Positions 8,719 to 16,882 of a stretch of 64,000 nucleotides of DNA are shown here, piece after piece; within the stretch, counting starts at the first letter, position 1; each line of letters opens with the position of its first letter. The stretch covers positions 1-64,000 of the forward strand of contig NZBA01000035.1 of NCBI GenBank assembly GCA_002686265.1, in the 5' to 3' direction. Below the pieces are notes generated by a model. That model worked only from the letters and a program-made list of their open reading frames with translations. It did no database searches and was not told the origin of the DNA. The position numbers and the translations under genes were made by a program. Origin of the DNA: Planctomycetota bacterium. GTDB lineage: Bacteria > Planctomycetota > UBA1135 > GCA-002686595.

Positions 8719-10020
8719 ATGCTGTCGTCCACGCCGCCCATGCATCACACGCTCCTCACAACTCTGCTCCTCCTCGCGCCGTTTCAAGACGCTCCGCCCG
8801 GCCTGAGCCACGGCCCCTTCCTAGGCCACGTGGATGTCGACCGCGGCACGATCTGGGCCCGGGCGTCCGCCCCTGGAGACTACGTCCTCGCCGTCACCAC
8901 CGACGGCGGCGAGCGGCGCGCCCTCGCCGCGACGGCGGCCGAGGAGCACGACCTGTGCCTGCGCTGGGACGTGGACGGCCTGGTCGCCGACGGGGCCTAC
9001 GCCTGCACGATCCGCCCGGCGGCGGCCGAAGAGAGCGCCTGCGAGCCGTTCGTCCTGCGTACGCCGCCCGCGCACGACACACGGCGCGTCACGCGCATCG
9101 CCTTCGGCTCCTGCGCCCACGAGGGGCGCTTCCCCATCCAACCGATCTGGTCACGCATCGCGCGCAGCAACGCGGAGGTCATGGTGCTGCTCGGGGACAC
9201 GCCCTACATCGACTCGACCGATCTCACGGTGCAGCGCCGTCGTTATCGCGAGTTCTACGGTGCCTTGCCGCAGATGCAGGCCCTGCTGCGGCACACGCCG
9301 TTCTACGCGACATGGGACGATCACGACTTCGGGCGCAATGACACGACCGGCATCCTGCCGGGCAAGGAGAACTCCCGGCGCGCGTTCATCGAGTACCACG
9401 CCAACGCCGGGTACGGGAGCGGCGACGAGGGGATATTCACGCGCTTCCGCCGGGGCGCGATCGAGGTCTTCCTGCTCGATACGCGCTGGTTCGCGGGCAC
9501 CGAGGCATCGCCCTACGACGAGGGACGCAACGGCCTGCTCGGCACGAGGCAGTGGAAATGGCTGGAGCAAGAGCTGCGCGCATCGGGCGCGACGTTCAAG
9601 GTCCTCGCCTGCGGGATGATCTGGAACGGAGCGACGCGGCCAGGCAAGCGCGACCACTGGGGTACTTACCCCGGCGAGCGACAAGCGGTCTTCGACCTGG
9701 TCGGCGAGCACTCCATCCCCGGCGTCGTGCTCGTCGGCGGAGACATCCATCGCACCCGCGCCCTGCGTTATCCGACGACCGAGAGCGCTGGGTACGAGCT
9801 CTTCGAGTTCATCACCTCGCCCATGGCGAACACCGTCATCGCCGCGGCCAACGCTCCCAGCGAGCACCTGCTGCACGACGCCGGAGTGCAACAGACGTTC
9901 CTGCTCTTGACGGCCGACACCACCGCCGAGCCCGCCACTCTCAGTGCGCGCTTCCTCGACCAAACGGGCGTGGAGCTCTTCGCCATCGACACCGACGCCG
10001 ACGCCCTGCGGGCTCGGTGA
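8719..10020 (+). CDS. PhoD-like secreted phosphatase/phosphodiesterase
   Basis: 433 residues; an internal ATG at 8740 (MHHTLLTTLLLLAPFQDAPPG) gives an equally good signal peptide and may be the true start. After an N-terminal Fn3-like region (about 30-125) comes a metallophosphatase domain of the PhoD type: IAFGSCAHEG, LLGDTPYIDSTD, the signature YATWDDHDFGRND, FLLDTRWF and the metal ligand segment VVLVGGDIHRTR. PhoD enzymes are Ca/Fe-dependent exported phosphodiesterases that release phosphate. The substrate here is not known. It starts 51 bases after the DUF1080 gene and ends 6 bases before the TPR gene. Confidence 0.8.
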   Translation: MLSSTPPMHHTLLTTLLLLAPFQDAPPGLSHGPFLGHVDVDRGTIWARASAPGDYVLAVTTDGGERRALAATAAEEHDLCLRWDVDGLVADGAYACTIRPAAAEESACEPFVLRTPPAHDTRRVTRIAFGSCAHEGRFPIQPIWSRIARSNAEVMVLLGDTPYIDSTDLTVQRRRYREFYGALPQMQALLRHTPFYATWDDHDFGRNDTTGILPGKENSRRAFIEYHANAGYGSGDEGIFTRFRRGAIEVFLLDTRWFAGTEASPYDEGRNGLLGTRQWKWLEQELRASGATFKVLACGMIWNGATRPGKRDHWGTYPGERQAVFDLVGEHSIPGVVLVGGDIHRTRALRYPTTESAGYELFEFITSPMANTVIAAANAPSEHLLHDAGVQQTFLLLTADTTAEPATLSARFLDQTGVELFAIDTDADALRAR

Positions 10021-10026
10021 GGAATC

Positions 10027-11076
10027 GTGCTGACGCTGACGCTATGTGGCCTGGGGTTGCTGCTCACGCCCCGCGAGGCGCCCACGGTCGAGGCGCGCGT
10101 GCCGAACACCTACCTGGGGATCGCCCTGCAACTGGAGGGTTTCCAGGAGAACGTCGAGCTCACACGCGAAGCGGGCGCGGCCCTCGGCGAGCGTGCGGTC
10201 CTCTTCGGCTCCATCGGCCCCACGCGCGCCTCCCTGTCGATCATTGCCGAGCGGAGCGAGGGCGAGGCGACGAGTGAGGCTTGGCGCGCGCGCCTCACCG
10301 AGGGCGAGCCGCTCCTCTTCTCGATAGGCGGCACCTCATGCAGCGAGGCGCGGGAAGCGCCCGGCGAAGAGGAGCGAATCGAGTTCCACGCCTTCCTCCT
10401 GGCCGGGGGGTACTGCTTCGACCTGCGCGTGCGCACCGGGGCCGAGGCGGGCCCCGATGCCCTCTCGCGCGAGGCCTTCGTCGAGATGGTTCGCTCTTTC
10501 CGCGTGGCGCTGTTGCGCCGCGGCTGGCGCGCGGACTACCCCGCAGCCGTCCTCGCGCTGATGCACGAGGCCGCCGTGCGCGCACCGCGGGGAGAGCCGT
10601 GGTTGCGAGAGGAGGCAGCGAGGCGCTCCGACGACTACGCCGTCCCGTTCGTGCGCGCCGAGATGCTCGAGGTCTCCGGCGGGCCGGTCGAGGAAACCCT
10701 GGCCGCCTACGCGCGGGCAAGCGCCCTGCTCGACGGTCTCGAGGCCCCCACGCCCGCGCAACGCTTCGCGCGAGCGGTCTGCGCCGACGGAAGCGGGTTG
10801 ACCCTCGCCAAGTCGGGGCGGGCGGCGGAGGCCCTGGCTCACTACCGCAAGGGCCATGCGATCGCCGCAAGCCTCGGCCATGCGGTCCGCGGCCCCTTGG
10901 CCTACAACCTCGCCTGCGCCGCGGCCCAGACGGGCGAGAACAAGCTGGCCCTCGACTACCTCGAGCGCGCGATCGGGGTCCTTCCGCGCTACCGCGCCAT
11001 GGCCGGGATCGATGTGGACTTCGAGACCCTGCGCGGCGATGCCCGGTTCCGGCGGCTCGTCGGCGGAGGGCGCTGA
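10027..11076 (+). CDS. Secreted protein with TPR-like C-terminal half
   Basis: 349 residues from a GTG start 6 bases after the phosphatase stop; a short hydrophobic N-terminus (LTLTLCGLGLLL) suggests export. The first 160 residues match no domain I recognise. The C-terminal part has helical repeats of TPR character: AAEALAHYRKGHAIAASLG, AYNLACAAAQTGENKLALDYLERAI, then the common ending DVDFETLRGDARFRRLV that is often seen after TPR arrays. Probably a protein-protein interaction subunit made with the phosphatase. Function not assigned. Confidence 0.6.
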   Translation: MLTLTLCGLGLLLTPREAPTVEARVPNTYLGIALQLEGFQENVELTREAGAALGERAVLFGSIGPTRASLSIIAERSEGEATSEAWRARLTEGEPLLFSIGGTSCSEAREAPGEEERIEFHAFLLAGGYCFDLRVRTGAEAGPDALSREAFVEMVRSFRVALLRRGWRADYPAAVLALMHEAAVRAPRGEPWLREEAARRSDDYAVPFVRAEMLEVSGGPVEETLAAYARASALLDGLEAPTPAQRFARAVCADGSGLTLAKSGRAAEALAHYRKGHAIAASLGHAVRGPLAYNLACAAAQTGENKLALDYLERAIGVLPRYRAMAGIDVDFETLRGDARFRRLVGGGR

Positions 11077-11095
11077 CGGGCGCGAGTCGCATCGC

Positions 11096-11557
11096 CTACG
11101 ACTCCTCGGGAGGCGGCCAGCTTCCCGTGGCAAGGGCGACGAAGAAGAGCGGGCCCACGAGCAGTTGGAGCAGATTGCGCAGGAAGGCCGGGGAACGGCC
11201 CTCCCAGATCACGTGCCCCGCCAACTGAACGACCCAGGCCGCGACGGTCACGGCGATCACGACCCAGGCTGGAGTGAGCTGGGCGACGACGAGACATACG
11301 AGGCCGTGAGCGATGATGATGGGCGCCTGACGCGGTGCTCCCCACAGGTACCAGACGCTCGCCAGAGCCAGCACGGGCCAGGCGAGGGTGACCTCGCGGC
11401 CGCCCGAGAGCGTCCAGCCGCCCAAGGCGACCCAGTCGAGCATCGCGATCACGTGGAACATGATCAGCGGGATCGCCAACCTGTGGGTCAACAGGTTCAT
11501 CGGGTGCTGGTGGCACTCGGCGTACTCGTGCATCAACTGGACGACTTGCGGCTTCAT
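11096..11557 (-). CDS. Mpo1-like (DUF962) membrane protein, possible 2-hydroxy fatty acid dioxygenase
   Basis: 153 residues with about four hydrophobic helices. The DUF962 signatures are plain: HEYAECHQHPMNLLTHRLAIPLI near the N-terminus and GHVIWEGRSPAF before the last helix. Yeast Mpo1 of this family is an Fe(II)-dependent dioxygenase that removes one carbon from 2-hydroxy fatty acids; its conserved histidines are present here (HEY, HQHP, THR, GH). The start overlaps the previous stop as ATGA, so it is the last gene of the operon headed by the FadR-type regulator. The bacterial role is inferred from the family. Confidence 0.75.
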   Translation of the reverse strand: MKPQVVQLMHEYAECHQHPMNLLTHRLAIPLIMFHVIAMLDWVALGGWTLSGGREVTLAWPVLALASVWYLWGAPRQAPIIIAHGLVCLVVAQLTPAWVVIAVTVAAWVVQLAGHVIWEGRSPAFLRNLLQLLVGPLFFVALATGSWPPPEES

Positions 11558-12141
11558 GCTTGCCTCACCAGAGCGAACCAGGTGTTCATCTGCTTCCCGC
11601 GGCGGCAGGCGCGGCCGGCGCAGACGTCCGCGCTCACCCGCCGCATGCCGTCGCGCATGAACCCATAGACCAGGTTCGAGGGGAATCCGTCGTTGCCGCG
11701 CACCGCAGGCCAGTCGTCGCGCGGCCTGACCGGCGGGACCTCGTGGTAGTCGATGGTGAGTTCCTCGCCGTCGGTCGGCTCGTCCACGACGAAGTAGCCC
11801 GGACCCGTGACCGCCTGCATCGCCTGGTGATTGTAGCCCCACAGGCGCCCCGCGGGAGCGACGCCCGACGGCGCGCGCAGGAAGCGCTTCTCGAAGCGGC
11901 GGAAGAGCGGCATGGAGTTGATTCCCGAGTGCCGCACCTCGACGCCGTCGTCCACGCATGCCGGCACGAGGTGGTCGGTGGAGAGTGGGCGGGCGGCGCA
12001 GCGATCGAAGAGCGCGCCGACGGCCTTGCCCGAGAGGCCGCGCACCTCGGCTAGGCGCGCGGCGGCCTCCAAGCCGTCGAGGTAGGCTTCGATCTCGTCG
12101 GGGGCCTCTCCATTCGAAAGGCGCTGCTCTAGTTCGTTCAC
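11554..12141 (-). CDS. Conserved protein of unknown function in the GMC oxidoreductase operon
   Basis: 195 residues, GTG start that overlaps the GMC stop (GTGA) with a strong GGAAGGAA ribosome site eight bases upstream. No signal peptide or membrane helix. Recognisable conserved-looking stretches are PLSTDHLVPACVDDGVEV, NSMPLFRRFEKRF, LWGYNHQAMQAVTGPGYFVV and MNTWFALVR. I recall similar proteins next to lipid-related genes in other bacteria but know no function. The position between a GMC oxidoreductase and a DUF962 protein, with overlaps on both sides, suggests a role in the same lipid or alcohol oxidation. Confidence 0.65.
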   Translation of the reverse strand: MNELEQRLSNGEAPDEIEAYLDGLEAAARLAEVRGLSGKAVGALFDRCAARPLSTDHLVPACVDDGVEVRHSGINSMPLFRRFEKRFLRAPSGVAPAGRLWGYNHQAMQAVTGPGYFVVDEPTDGEELTIDYHEVPPVRPRDDWPAVRGNDGFPSNLVYGFMRDGMRRVSADVCAGRACRRGKQMNTWFALVRQA

Positions 12142-13673
12142 GTCGTTCCTTCCTCGTTCGCGATGCGTCCCGCGACGATGCGGGCCACCGCCATGATGGT
12201 GTGCTGGGGGTTCACCCCCAAGGTGGTCGGCAGGCAGGCGGCGTCCACGACGTGCAGGCGGCGGACGCCCCGGACGTGCAGGTCCTCCGCCACGACGGAT
12301 CGCGTGGGGTCGTTCCCCATCACGCAACCGCCGAAGAGATGGCTCAGCACCCAGGTGTAGCAACGGTTGTCCACCGGAGCGCTGTCGAGGGCCGTGAGTT
12401 CATCGGGGCCGAGCTCGCCGGGGAGCCCGTGGATGCCCGGCAACACCTTCTCGGCGCCGGCGTCGAAGTGCAGGCGCGCGAGGCGCCCGAGCCCCTGGCG
12501 CAGCCGCTCGGTGTCGCGCCGCGTCGGCGCGTAGCGCACGACCGGTGGGCCGAGGCGGCCGGCGCGCACGGTCCCCTGCGCCTCGGCGCGCACGGCGGCG
12601 ACCCACATGGCCATGCGTGGTGCCTGCTCGAGAGCGCGCGCGTAATCGACGCCGGCGCCGCCGACGCGGGCGACGAGGAGCTCCAGCGGCAGGGCGAGGC
12701 TCTCCAGCTTGAATCTCTCCGAGGAGAACGCGAGGGATGCAGCTCCCTGAGTCGTCCCGCGCTCCATGTGGACCTCGTGCGGGTAGACGCCGAGCATCGC
12801 GGCACCCGGCTGCCCGCGCCAGCCGCGTCCCAAGGCGGGCAGGCGCAGACCGCTTCGCTCCAAGAGCGGCGCCGAGCCCGTGGCGGAGGCGGCTACCAAC
12901 ACGCCGCGGCGGGCGCGCACCACGAAGCGCGACCCGCCCCGGCGCTGACCGCGCGCCGGGGCGGGGTGAACGAAGCGGCCACTGACGCCCACGGCGCGGC
13001 CCCGCTCGATCAGAACGCGCGCGACCGAGGCGCACGAGAGGACCGTCCCGCCACGCGTGGCGACTTCCGGCACCCAGCACAGGTTCGTCGATGTCTTCGC
13101 CCCCTCGCGACAGCCCTGCAGGCACTGTCCGCTCCCGATGCAGTCTCGGGCGTTGCGGTGGATCGCATGGCCTTCGAGGTCGCGCGAGCGCAGGGCACGC
13201 AACAGTGCCTCGCTGTGCTCCATCAGCTGGCGACCCTTCATCTGGGTGACGCCCAATTCGCGCTCCAGCTCGTCCTGCTCGGCGCCCATCGCGGTCTCGC
13301 TGAAGACCTCACCCAGGCCCAGCTCGGCCCACTCGGCGAGCACGGTCGGCGGCGTGCGCACGACGATCGCGCTGTTGATCACGGTCGTCCCGCCGACGCA
13401 GCTCGCCTGCAGGATCGGGATCATCGAACGGCCGCGGGCGAAGAGCGTCCCCCAGTCCGCCCACAGATCTCGCATCGCGCCGTAGACCGTCGCCGGGTAG
13501 TGCTCGGGATCGCGCCAGGGGCCGCGCTCGCAGAGGCAGACCGTGCGGCCGGAGCGTGCGAGTGTGGCGGCCGCGGCGGCACCGCCCGCGCCGCTGCCGA
13601 CGACGACGTAATCGACGTCGAGCTCAACCGGCGCGCCGGTCTGAAAGGAGAGGTGAGCTCGGGGAGCGATCAC
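12138..13673 (-). CDS. FAD-dependent GMC-family oxidoreductase (long-chain alcohol/sterol oxidase-like)
   Basis: 511 residues from a GTG that overlaps the stop of the upstream small gene. The FAD-binding Rossmann motif VVGSGAGGAAAAATLARSG is near residue 20; ASCVGGTTVINSAIVVR is the second GMC signature; a Cys-rich stretch CIGSGQCLQGCREGAKTSTN is typical of the fatty-alcohol/cholesterol oxidase branch; the C-terminal part LSHLFGGCVMGNDP and GVNPQHTIMAVARIVAGRI contains the active-site region with its histidines. The frame stays open upstream to 13958 but that part lies over the small gene and is not coding in this frame. Likely oxidises a hydrophobic alcohol; the substrate is inferred only. 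Confidence 0.85.
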   Translation of the reverse strand: MIAPRAHLSFQTGAPVELDVDYVVVGSGAGGAAAAATLARSGRTVCLCERGPWRDPEHYPATVYGAMRDLWADWGTLFARGRSMIPILQASCVGGTTVINSAIVVRTPPTVLAEWAELGLGEVFSETAMGAEQDELERELGVTQMKGRQLMEHSEALLRALRSRDLEGHAIHRNARDCIGSGQCLQGCREGAKTSTNLCWVPEVATRGGTVLSCASVARVLIERGRAVGVSGRFVHPAPARGQRRGGSRFVVRARRGVLVAASATGSAPLLERSGLRLPALGRGWRGQPGAAMLGVYPHEVHMERGTTQGAASLAFSSERFKLESLALPLELLVARVGGAGVDYARALEQAPRMAMWVAAVRAEAQGTVRAGRLGPPVVRYAPTRRDTERLRQGLGRLARLHFDAGAEKVLPGIHGLPGELGPDELTALDSAPVDNRCYTWVLSHLFGGCVMGNDPTRSVVAEDLHVRGVRRLHVVDAACLPTTLGVNPQHTIMAVARIVAGRIANEEGTT

Positions 13674-14071
13674 ATCCGCCGCCACTCTCCGGTCTCGGCC
13701 GGATAGGGTTCCATCCCCAGGGCGCGGCGCACGGCGGGATCGGCTCCCCAGCACAGGCCCGCGACGGTCTTGATCATCAGCATCGCCTGGCGCAGGAGGT
13801 AGGAAGGGTGGCGCGCCATGCGGGCGGTGTGCCGGTCCAAGTTCTCGGCGGACAGCCACGAAGCTGGGCAGGGCCGACCCACGGTCACCAGCGGCGAGAG
13901 CAGAAAGACGGCAACGCTGGCGTGGAGGGAGAACCGAATCAGGAGCGGCGCCTCGCACCGGAGTCGCTCGATCAGCTCAGCGCAGCGGTCGGGATCGATC
14001 CCAGGCGTCGTCGCCCCCGCGGGCAAGGCGCAGGCCATCACCCCGACCAGTCGTCGCCGCCACCAGCGCAT
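13670..14071 (-). CDS. Small protein resembling gluconate 2-dehydrogenase subunit 3
   Basis: 133 residues. Start ATG lies 3 bases after the regulator stop; the end overlaps the GMC start (GTGA). There is one hydrophobic segment (LLIRFSLHASVAVFLLSPLV). The tail MIKTVAGLCWGADPAVRRALGMEPY resembles the N-terminal or small-subunit region (gluconate 2-dehydrogenase subunit 3 type) that accompanies many membrane GMC oxidoreductases, where it is often fused to the enzyme. Here it appears as a separate translationally coupled gene. The family match is from pattern memory and is the least certain in this operon. Confidence 0.55.
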   Translation of the reverse strand: MRWWRRRLVGVMACALPAGATTPGIDPDRCAELIERLRCEAPLLIRFSLHASVAVFLLSPLVTVGRPCPASWLSAENLDRHTARMARHPSYLLRQAMLMIKTVAGLCWGADPAVRRALGMEPYPAETGEWRRM

Positions 14072-14074
14072 GCC

Positions 14075-14827
14075 TCAGGCTCCCTCTCGCTCGGTGCACC
14101 ATATTCGGACACGCTCCAGGCCGTCGCGCTCGATCATGTCCTGAGCGGCTTCCGCCATGTCTCGCAGCTCGGCGGGTCGCGGATGGCGCAACACGGCGTG
14201 CAGCGCGGCGTAGGTGGCAACGTGTTCCTCCAGTGGCCCCATGAAGCTCAGGGTCAGCTCGCGATGTCGGTCCAGTACGCGTTGGAAGCTGTTGAAGAGC
14301 AGTTCGACCGCGGTGCTGCCGGAAATGCGAATGACGCGCCGCTGGATCTCCGCGTCTCCCGCCATGTACGCGGCGGGATCGTCCACCCGACTCGACTGCT
14401 GTGCGGCGAGCTCCTCGAGATCGAGGACCTGCGCCTCCTCCGCACGCTCCGCAGCGCGCAACACGGTGTCCACCGCCACCAGCCTCCTCAGGTGCACGAT
14501 CTCGGTGAAGAGACCGAAGGTGCGCAACCCCTCGCCCCCTGCTCCATCGAGCAGCCAGCTGAACAGGTCCAAGGAAGCGCTGCGGCTTGGATCGAGGACC
14601 TCGATCCCCGAGCCGCGGCGCGCGCGGACCAGCCCCTCGGCGGTCAACTGGGACAGGGCGCCACGCAGGGTGAGACGGCTCACGCCGACCTCCTCGGCCA
14701 GGACGCGCTCGGCGGGGAGGCGGCCGCTCGAGGTCCACTCCCCAGCCAGCAGCCGCTCACGCAGGAGGGCGGTCACGCGCGCCTGCGCGCCGGGAACAGA
14801 GTCCTTGGCGGGGTCGGAAACGGACAT
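14075..14827 (-). CDS. FadR-subfamily GntR transcriptional regulator
   Basis: 250 residues. The N-terminal winged helix (about 12-80) shows LRERLLAGEWTSSGRLPAERVLAEEVGVSRLTLRGALSQLTAEGLV, typical of GntR. The C-terminal region (about 95-245) is all-helical as in FCD/FadR ligand-binding domains (EIVHLRRLVAVDTVLRAAERA, QDMIERDGLERV). It is the first gene of a five-gene operon, and a perfect inverted repeat abuts its start codon, so it probably represses its own operon. The effector may be a fatty acid or alcohol-derived acid, judged only from the neighbours. Confidence 0.85.
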   Translation of the reverse strand: MSVSDPAKDSVPGAQARVTALLRERLLAGEWTSSGRLPAERVLAEEVGVSRLTLRGALSQLTAEGLVRARRGSGIEVLDPSRSASLDLFSWLLDGAGGEGLRTFGLFTEIVHLRRLVAVDTVLRAAERAEEAQVLDLEELAAQQSSRVDDPAAYMAGDAEIQRRVIRISGSTAVELLFNSFQRVLDRHRELTLSFMGPLEEHVATYAALHAVLRHPRPAELRDMAEAAQDMIERDGLERVRIWCTEREGA

Positions 14828-14858
14828 GAGGAGAGATTGGTATTACCAATCTCTCCTC
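14828..14858 (-). promoter_or_regulatory. Perfect 15-bp inverted repeat, probable operator of the FadR-type regulator
   Basis: Arms GAGGAGAGATTGGTA and TACCAATCTCTCCTC with a single central T; the core is TTGGTATTACCAA. FadR-subfamily regulators such as PdhR and LldR bind TTGGT-NNN-ACCAA-type sites. The repeat touches the start codon at 14827, so bound protein would block transcription start or early elongation. In RNA the same sequence forms a stem that hides the purine-rich GAGGAG. Confidence 0.8.
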
Positions 14859-14900
14859 AGAATGCCCGGACCGGGCCCGGCGGTCAAGGGCGGGAGCGGC

Positions 14901-16784
14901 TCAGGGGAGCCAAGTCACGCCGTAGGAGTTGGAGAGGTTGAAGTTCGCTCCGCAGGGGCTGTTGATCGGGTCTCGGTACCAGTACTGGTAGCACCTGGTG
15001 TCGCCGGCGACGACGCCGCCGCTGAGGCCGACGTTCACCGAGGTCGATGCGGCGCCGCTCGAGTCGGGCACGACGACCTGCAGGCGTACGACCCCGCTGC
15101 CGCAGCAACGCAGGCCGTCCCCAAAGACGACGCCATTGCCGCCGTTGATGAAGTTGTTCCCCTGGAAGAACAGTCCCGGCTGTCCCGGGAGCGCGCCGGT
15201 GGCGGCTAGGGCGAGATCGGCCGTGGCGATGCTCGCGGAACCGGTGCCCGTCAGGGTGCAACCCGCCAAGGTGGAGTTGCCGCAGCCCTCGCCGCTCCCC
15301 CCGACGTTCCCACAGGGACAGGAGATCCCGCTGCCGTCACCGAAGCAACTCGCCGTTCCCGGTCCGCCGCTGTCGCAGGGAGACGTCAGCACCGAGAAAG
15401 AACCCGCTCCCGTCGCAGCGCCGGGGAAGGACCCGATCTGCAGGGTGTAGGTCGTCCCTTGGGCCGCCTGGAAGTTGATGGTCGACTGCAATCCGCAGGT
15501 GTCGTCGTTGCAGGCGAGCGCCGATCCCATCGTCGGGCAGCCGTTGCCGAGGTAGGCCGCGATCTTCGTGTCATGGCTGGCCCCGGCGCAGGTAGACACA
15601 TCCGTCGGGCCAGAGCAGTCCGCGGTCCAGGCAAACCACACATCGAGGTCGATACCCGAAGTGCCGAAGGCGAAGCAGAGCGACTCGCTCTGGCCTTCGG
15701 TGCCGGTCGTCGCGCACACCGTGTCAAAGCTGAAGCTGCCCTGACCAGCGATGGGATCGGGCACGGCGCAGTCGTCCGCGCCGCCGCCAGTCGAACCGAT
15801 GGTGATCGAGAACTCGCCGGTACATCCGACCTTTCCCGGGTAGGTTCCGACCTGCAGCGTGTAATCGGTCCCGGCGGTCACCGGGAAGCAGAGGGTCGTC
15901 TGCAGGCCGCAGGCGTCATCGTTGCAGGCCAGGGCCGAGCCGGTCGCCGGACAGTTCGTCCCCGGGTAGGCGGCGATCTTGGTGTCGTCGTTGGTCAGGC
16001 CGCAGGTCGAGAGCAGGGCCATGCCCGTGGCATCGGCAGTCCAGTTGTACCAGACGTCTCCGTCGATCATACAGGTCGCGACAGAACAGCAGAGCGACTC
16101 GCTCTGGCCCTCGGTGCCCGTCGTCGCGTTGCTCAGATCGTAGAAGAAAGTCCCTTGACCCGAGATCGCCGCCGCCGTGGCGCAGTCGTCGCTGCCGTTC
16201 ACTCCGGTGGCGATCGATGTGGCGAGCAGGCCCGCGCCCGGCGTGGCGCCCGGGAAGGTCCCGACCTGCAGGGTGTACATACCGTTGTTCACGACGCCGA
16301 AGCAGAGGCTGGACTGGAGCCCGCAGGCGTCGTCGTTGCAGGCCAGAGCCGAGCCGGTCGCCGGGCAACCCGCTCCGGGATAGGCCGCGAGCTTGGTGTC
16401 GTGGCTGGCTCCGCTGCAGGTCGTCACGGTCGCCGGGCCGGTCGCATCCGCGGTCCACGCGAACCACACGTCGTAGTCGATGCCGGAGGTGCCGAAGGCG
16501 AAGCACAAGGACTCGCTCTGGCCCTCGGCGCCCGTCGTCGCGGCGGTCTGATCGAAGGGGAAGGCGCCCTGCCCGCTGATCGGCGTGGGCGTGGTACAGG
16601 AGTCCGTCCCGCCGAGATAGCCGCCGGGATTGGCGGGGATCGTGAGCGCGACCGGGGCGCGCTTGGACGCGACCTGGGCCTTGCTCGCCGGAGTGGGTTT
16701 CGCGGGCGCGACGCGCGTGTTCTGCGCGGCCGCGAGGGGAGAGAGCACGACAGCGCACAGGGTGGCCAGAAAGCGAAGACTCAC
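14901..16784 (-). CDS. Secreted protein with three tandem PPC-like domains and shared C-terminal module
   Basis: 627 residues. Signal peptide 1-20 (ending LAAAQ), a Pro/Ala/Lys linker, then three repeats of about 135 residues (roughly 59-192, 195-330, 333-467), each with DVWFAW or DVWYNW, a conserved THDTK-like DTKIAAYPG, ALACNDDACGLQS and YTLQVGTFPG. Regularly spaced Cys pairs suggest disulphides. The remaining 160 residues are the shared C-terminal module (SCPCGNVGGSGEGCGNST, FGDGLRCCG, YQYWYRDP, ending WLP). The repeat unit is the same as the single PPC-like domain of the lectin protein at 4253-5602. Presumably an extracellular structural or adhesive protein; no catalytic motif seen. Confidence 0.75.
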   Translation of the reverse strand: MSLRFLATLCAVVLSPLAAAQNTRVAPAKPTPASKAQVASKRAPVALTIPANPGGYLGGTDSCTTPTPISGQGAFPFDQTAATTGAEGQSESLCFAFGTSGIDYDVWFAWTADATGPATVTTCSGASHDTKLAAYPGAGCPATGSALACNDDACGLQSSLCFGVVNNGMYTLQVGTFPGATPGAGLLATSIATGVNGSDDCATAAAISGQGTFFYDLSNATTGTEGQSESLCCSVATCMIDGDVWYNWTADATGMALLSTCGLTNDDTKIAAYPGTNCPATGSALACNDDACGLQTTLCFPVTAGTDYTLQVGTYPGKVGCTGEFSITIGSTGGGADDCAVPDPIAGQGSFSFDTVCATTGTEGQSESLCFAFGTSGIDLDVWFAWTADCSGPTDVSTCAGASHDTKIAAYLGNGCPTMGSALACNDDTCGLQSTINFQAAQGTTYTLQIGSFPGAATGAGSFSVLTSPCDSGGPGTASCFGDGSGISCPCGNVGGSGEGCGNSTLAGCTLTGTGSASIATADLALAATGALPGQPGLFFQGNNFINGGNGVVFGDGLRCCGSGVVRLQVVVPDSSGAASTSVNVGLSGGVVAGDTRCYQYWYRDPINSPCGANFNLSNSYGVTWLP

Positions 16785-16882
16785 GGGGGACCTCCGGGTT
16801 GGAAGGGGACGGGTAGCCTGATCCTAGCGCTGATCCGTGGATCTGCCTGCGAATCGGCTCTCAGGCAAGGGCCCGAGGCCTG

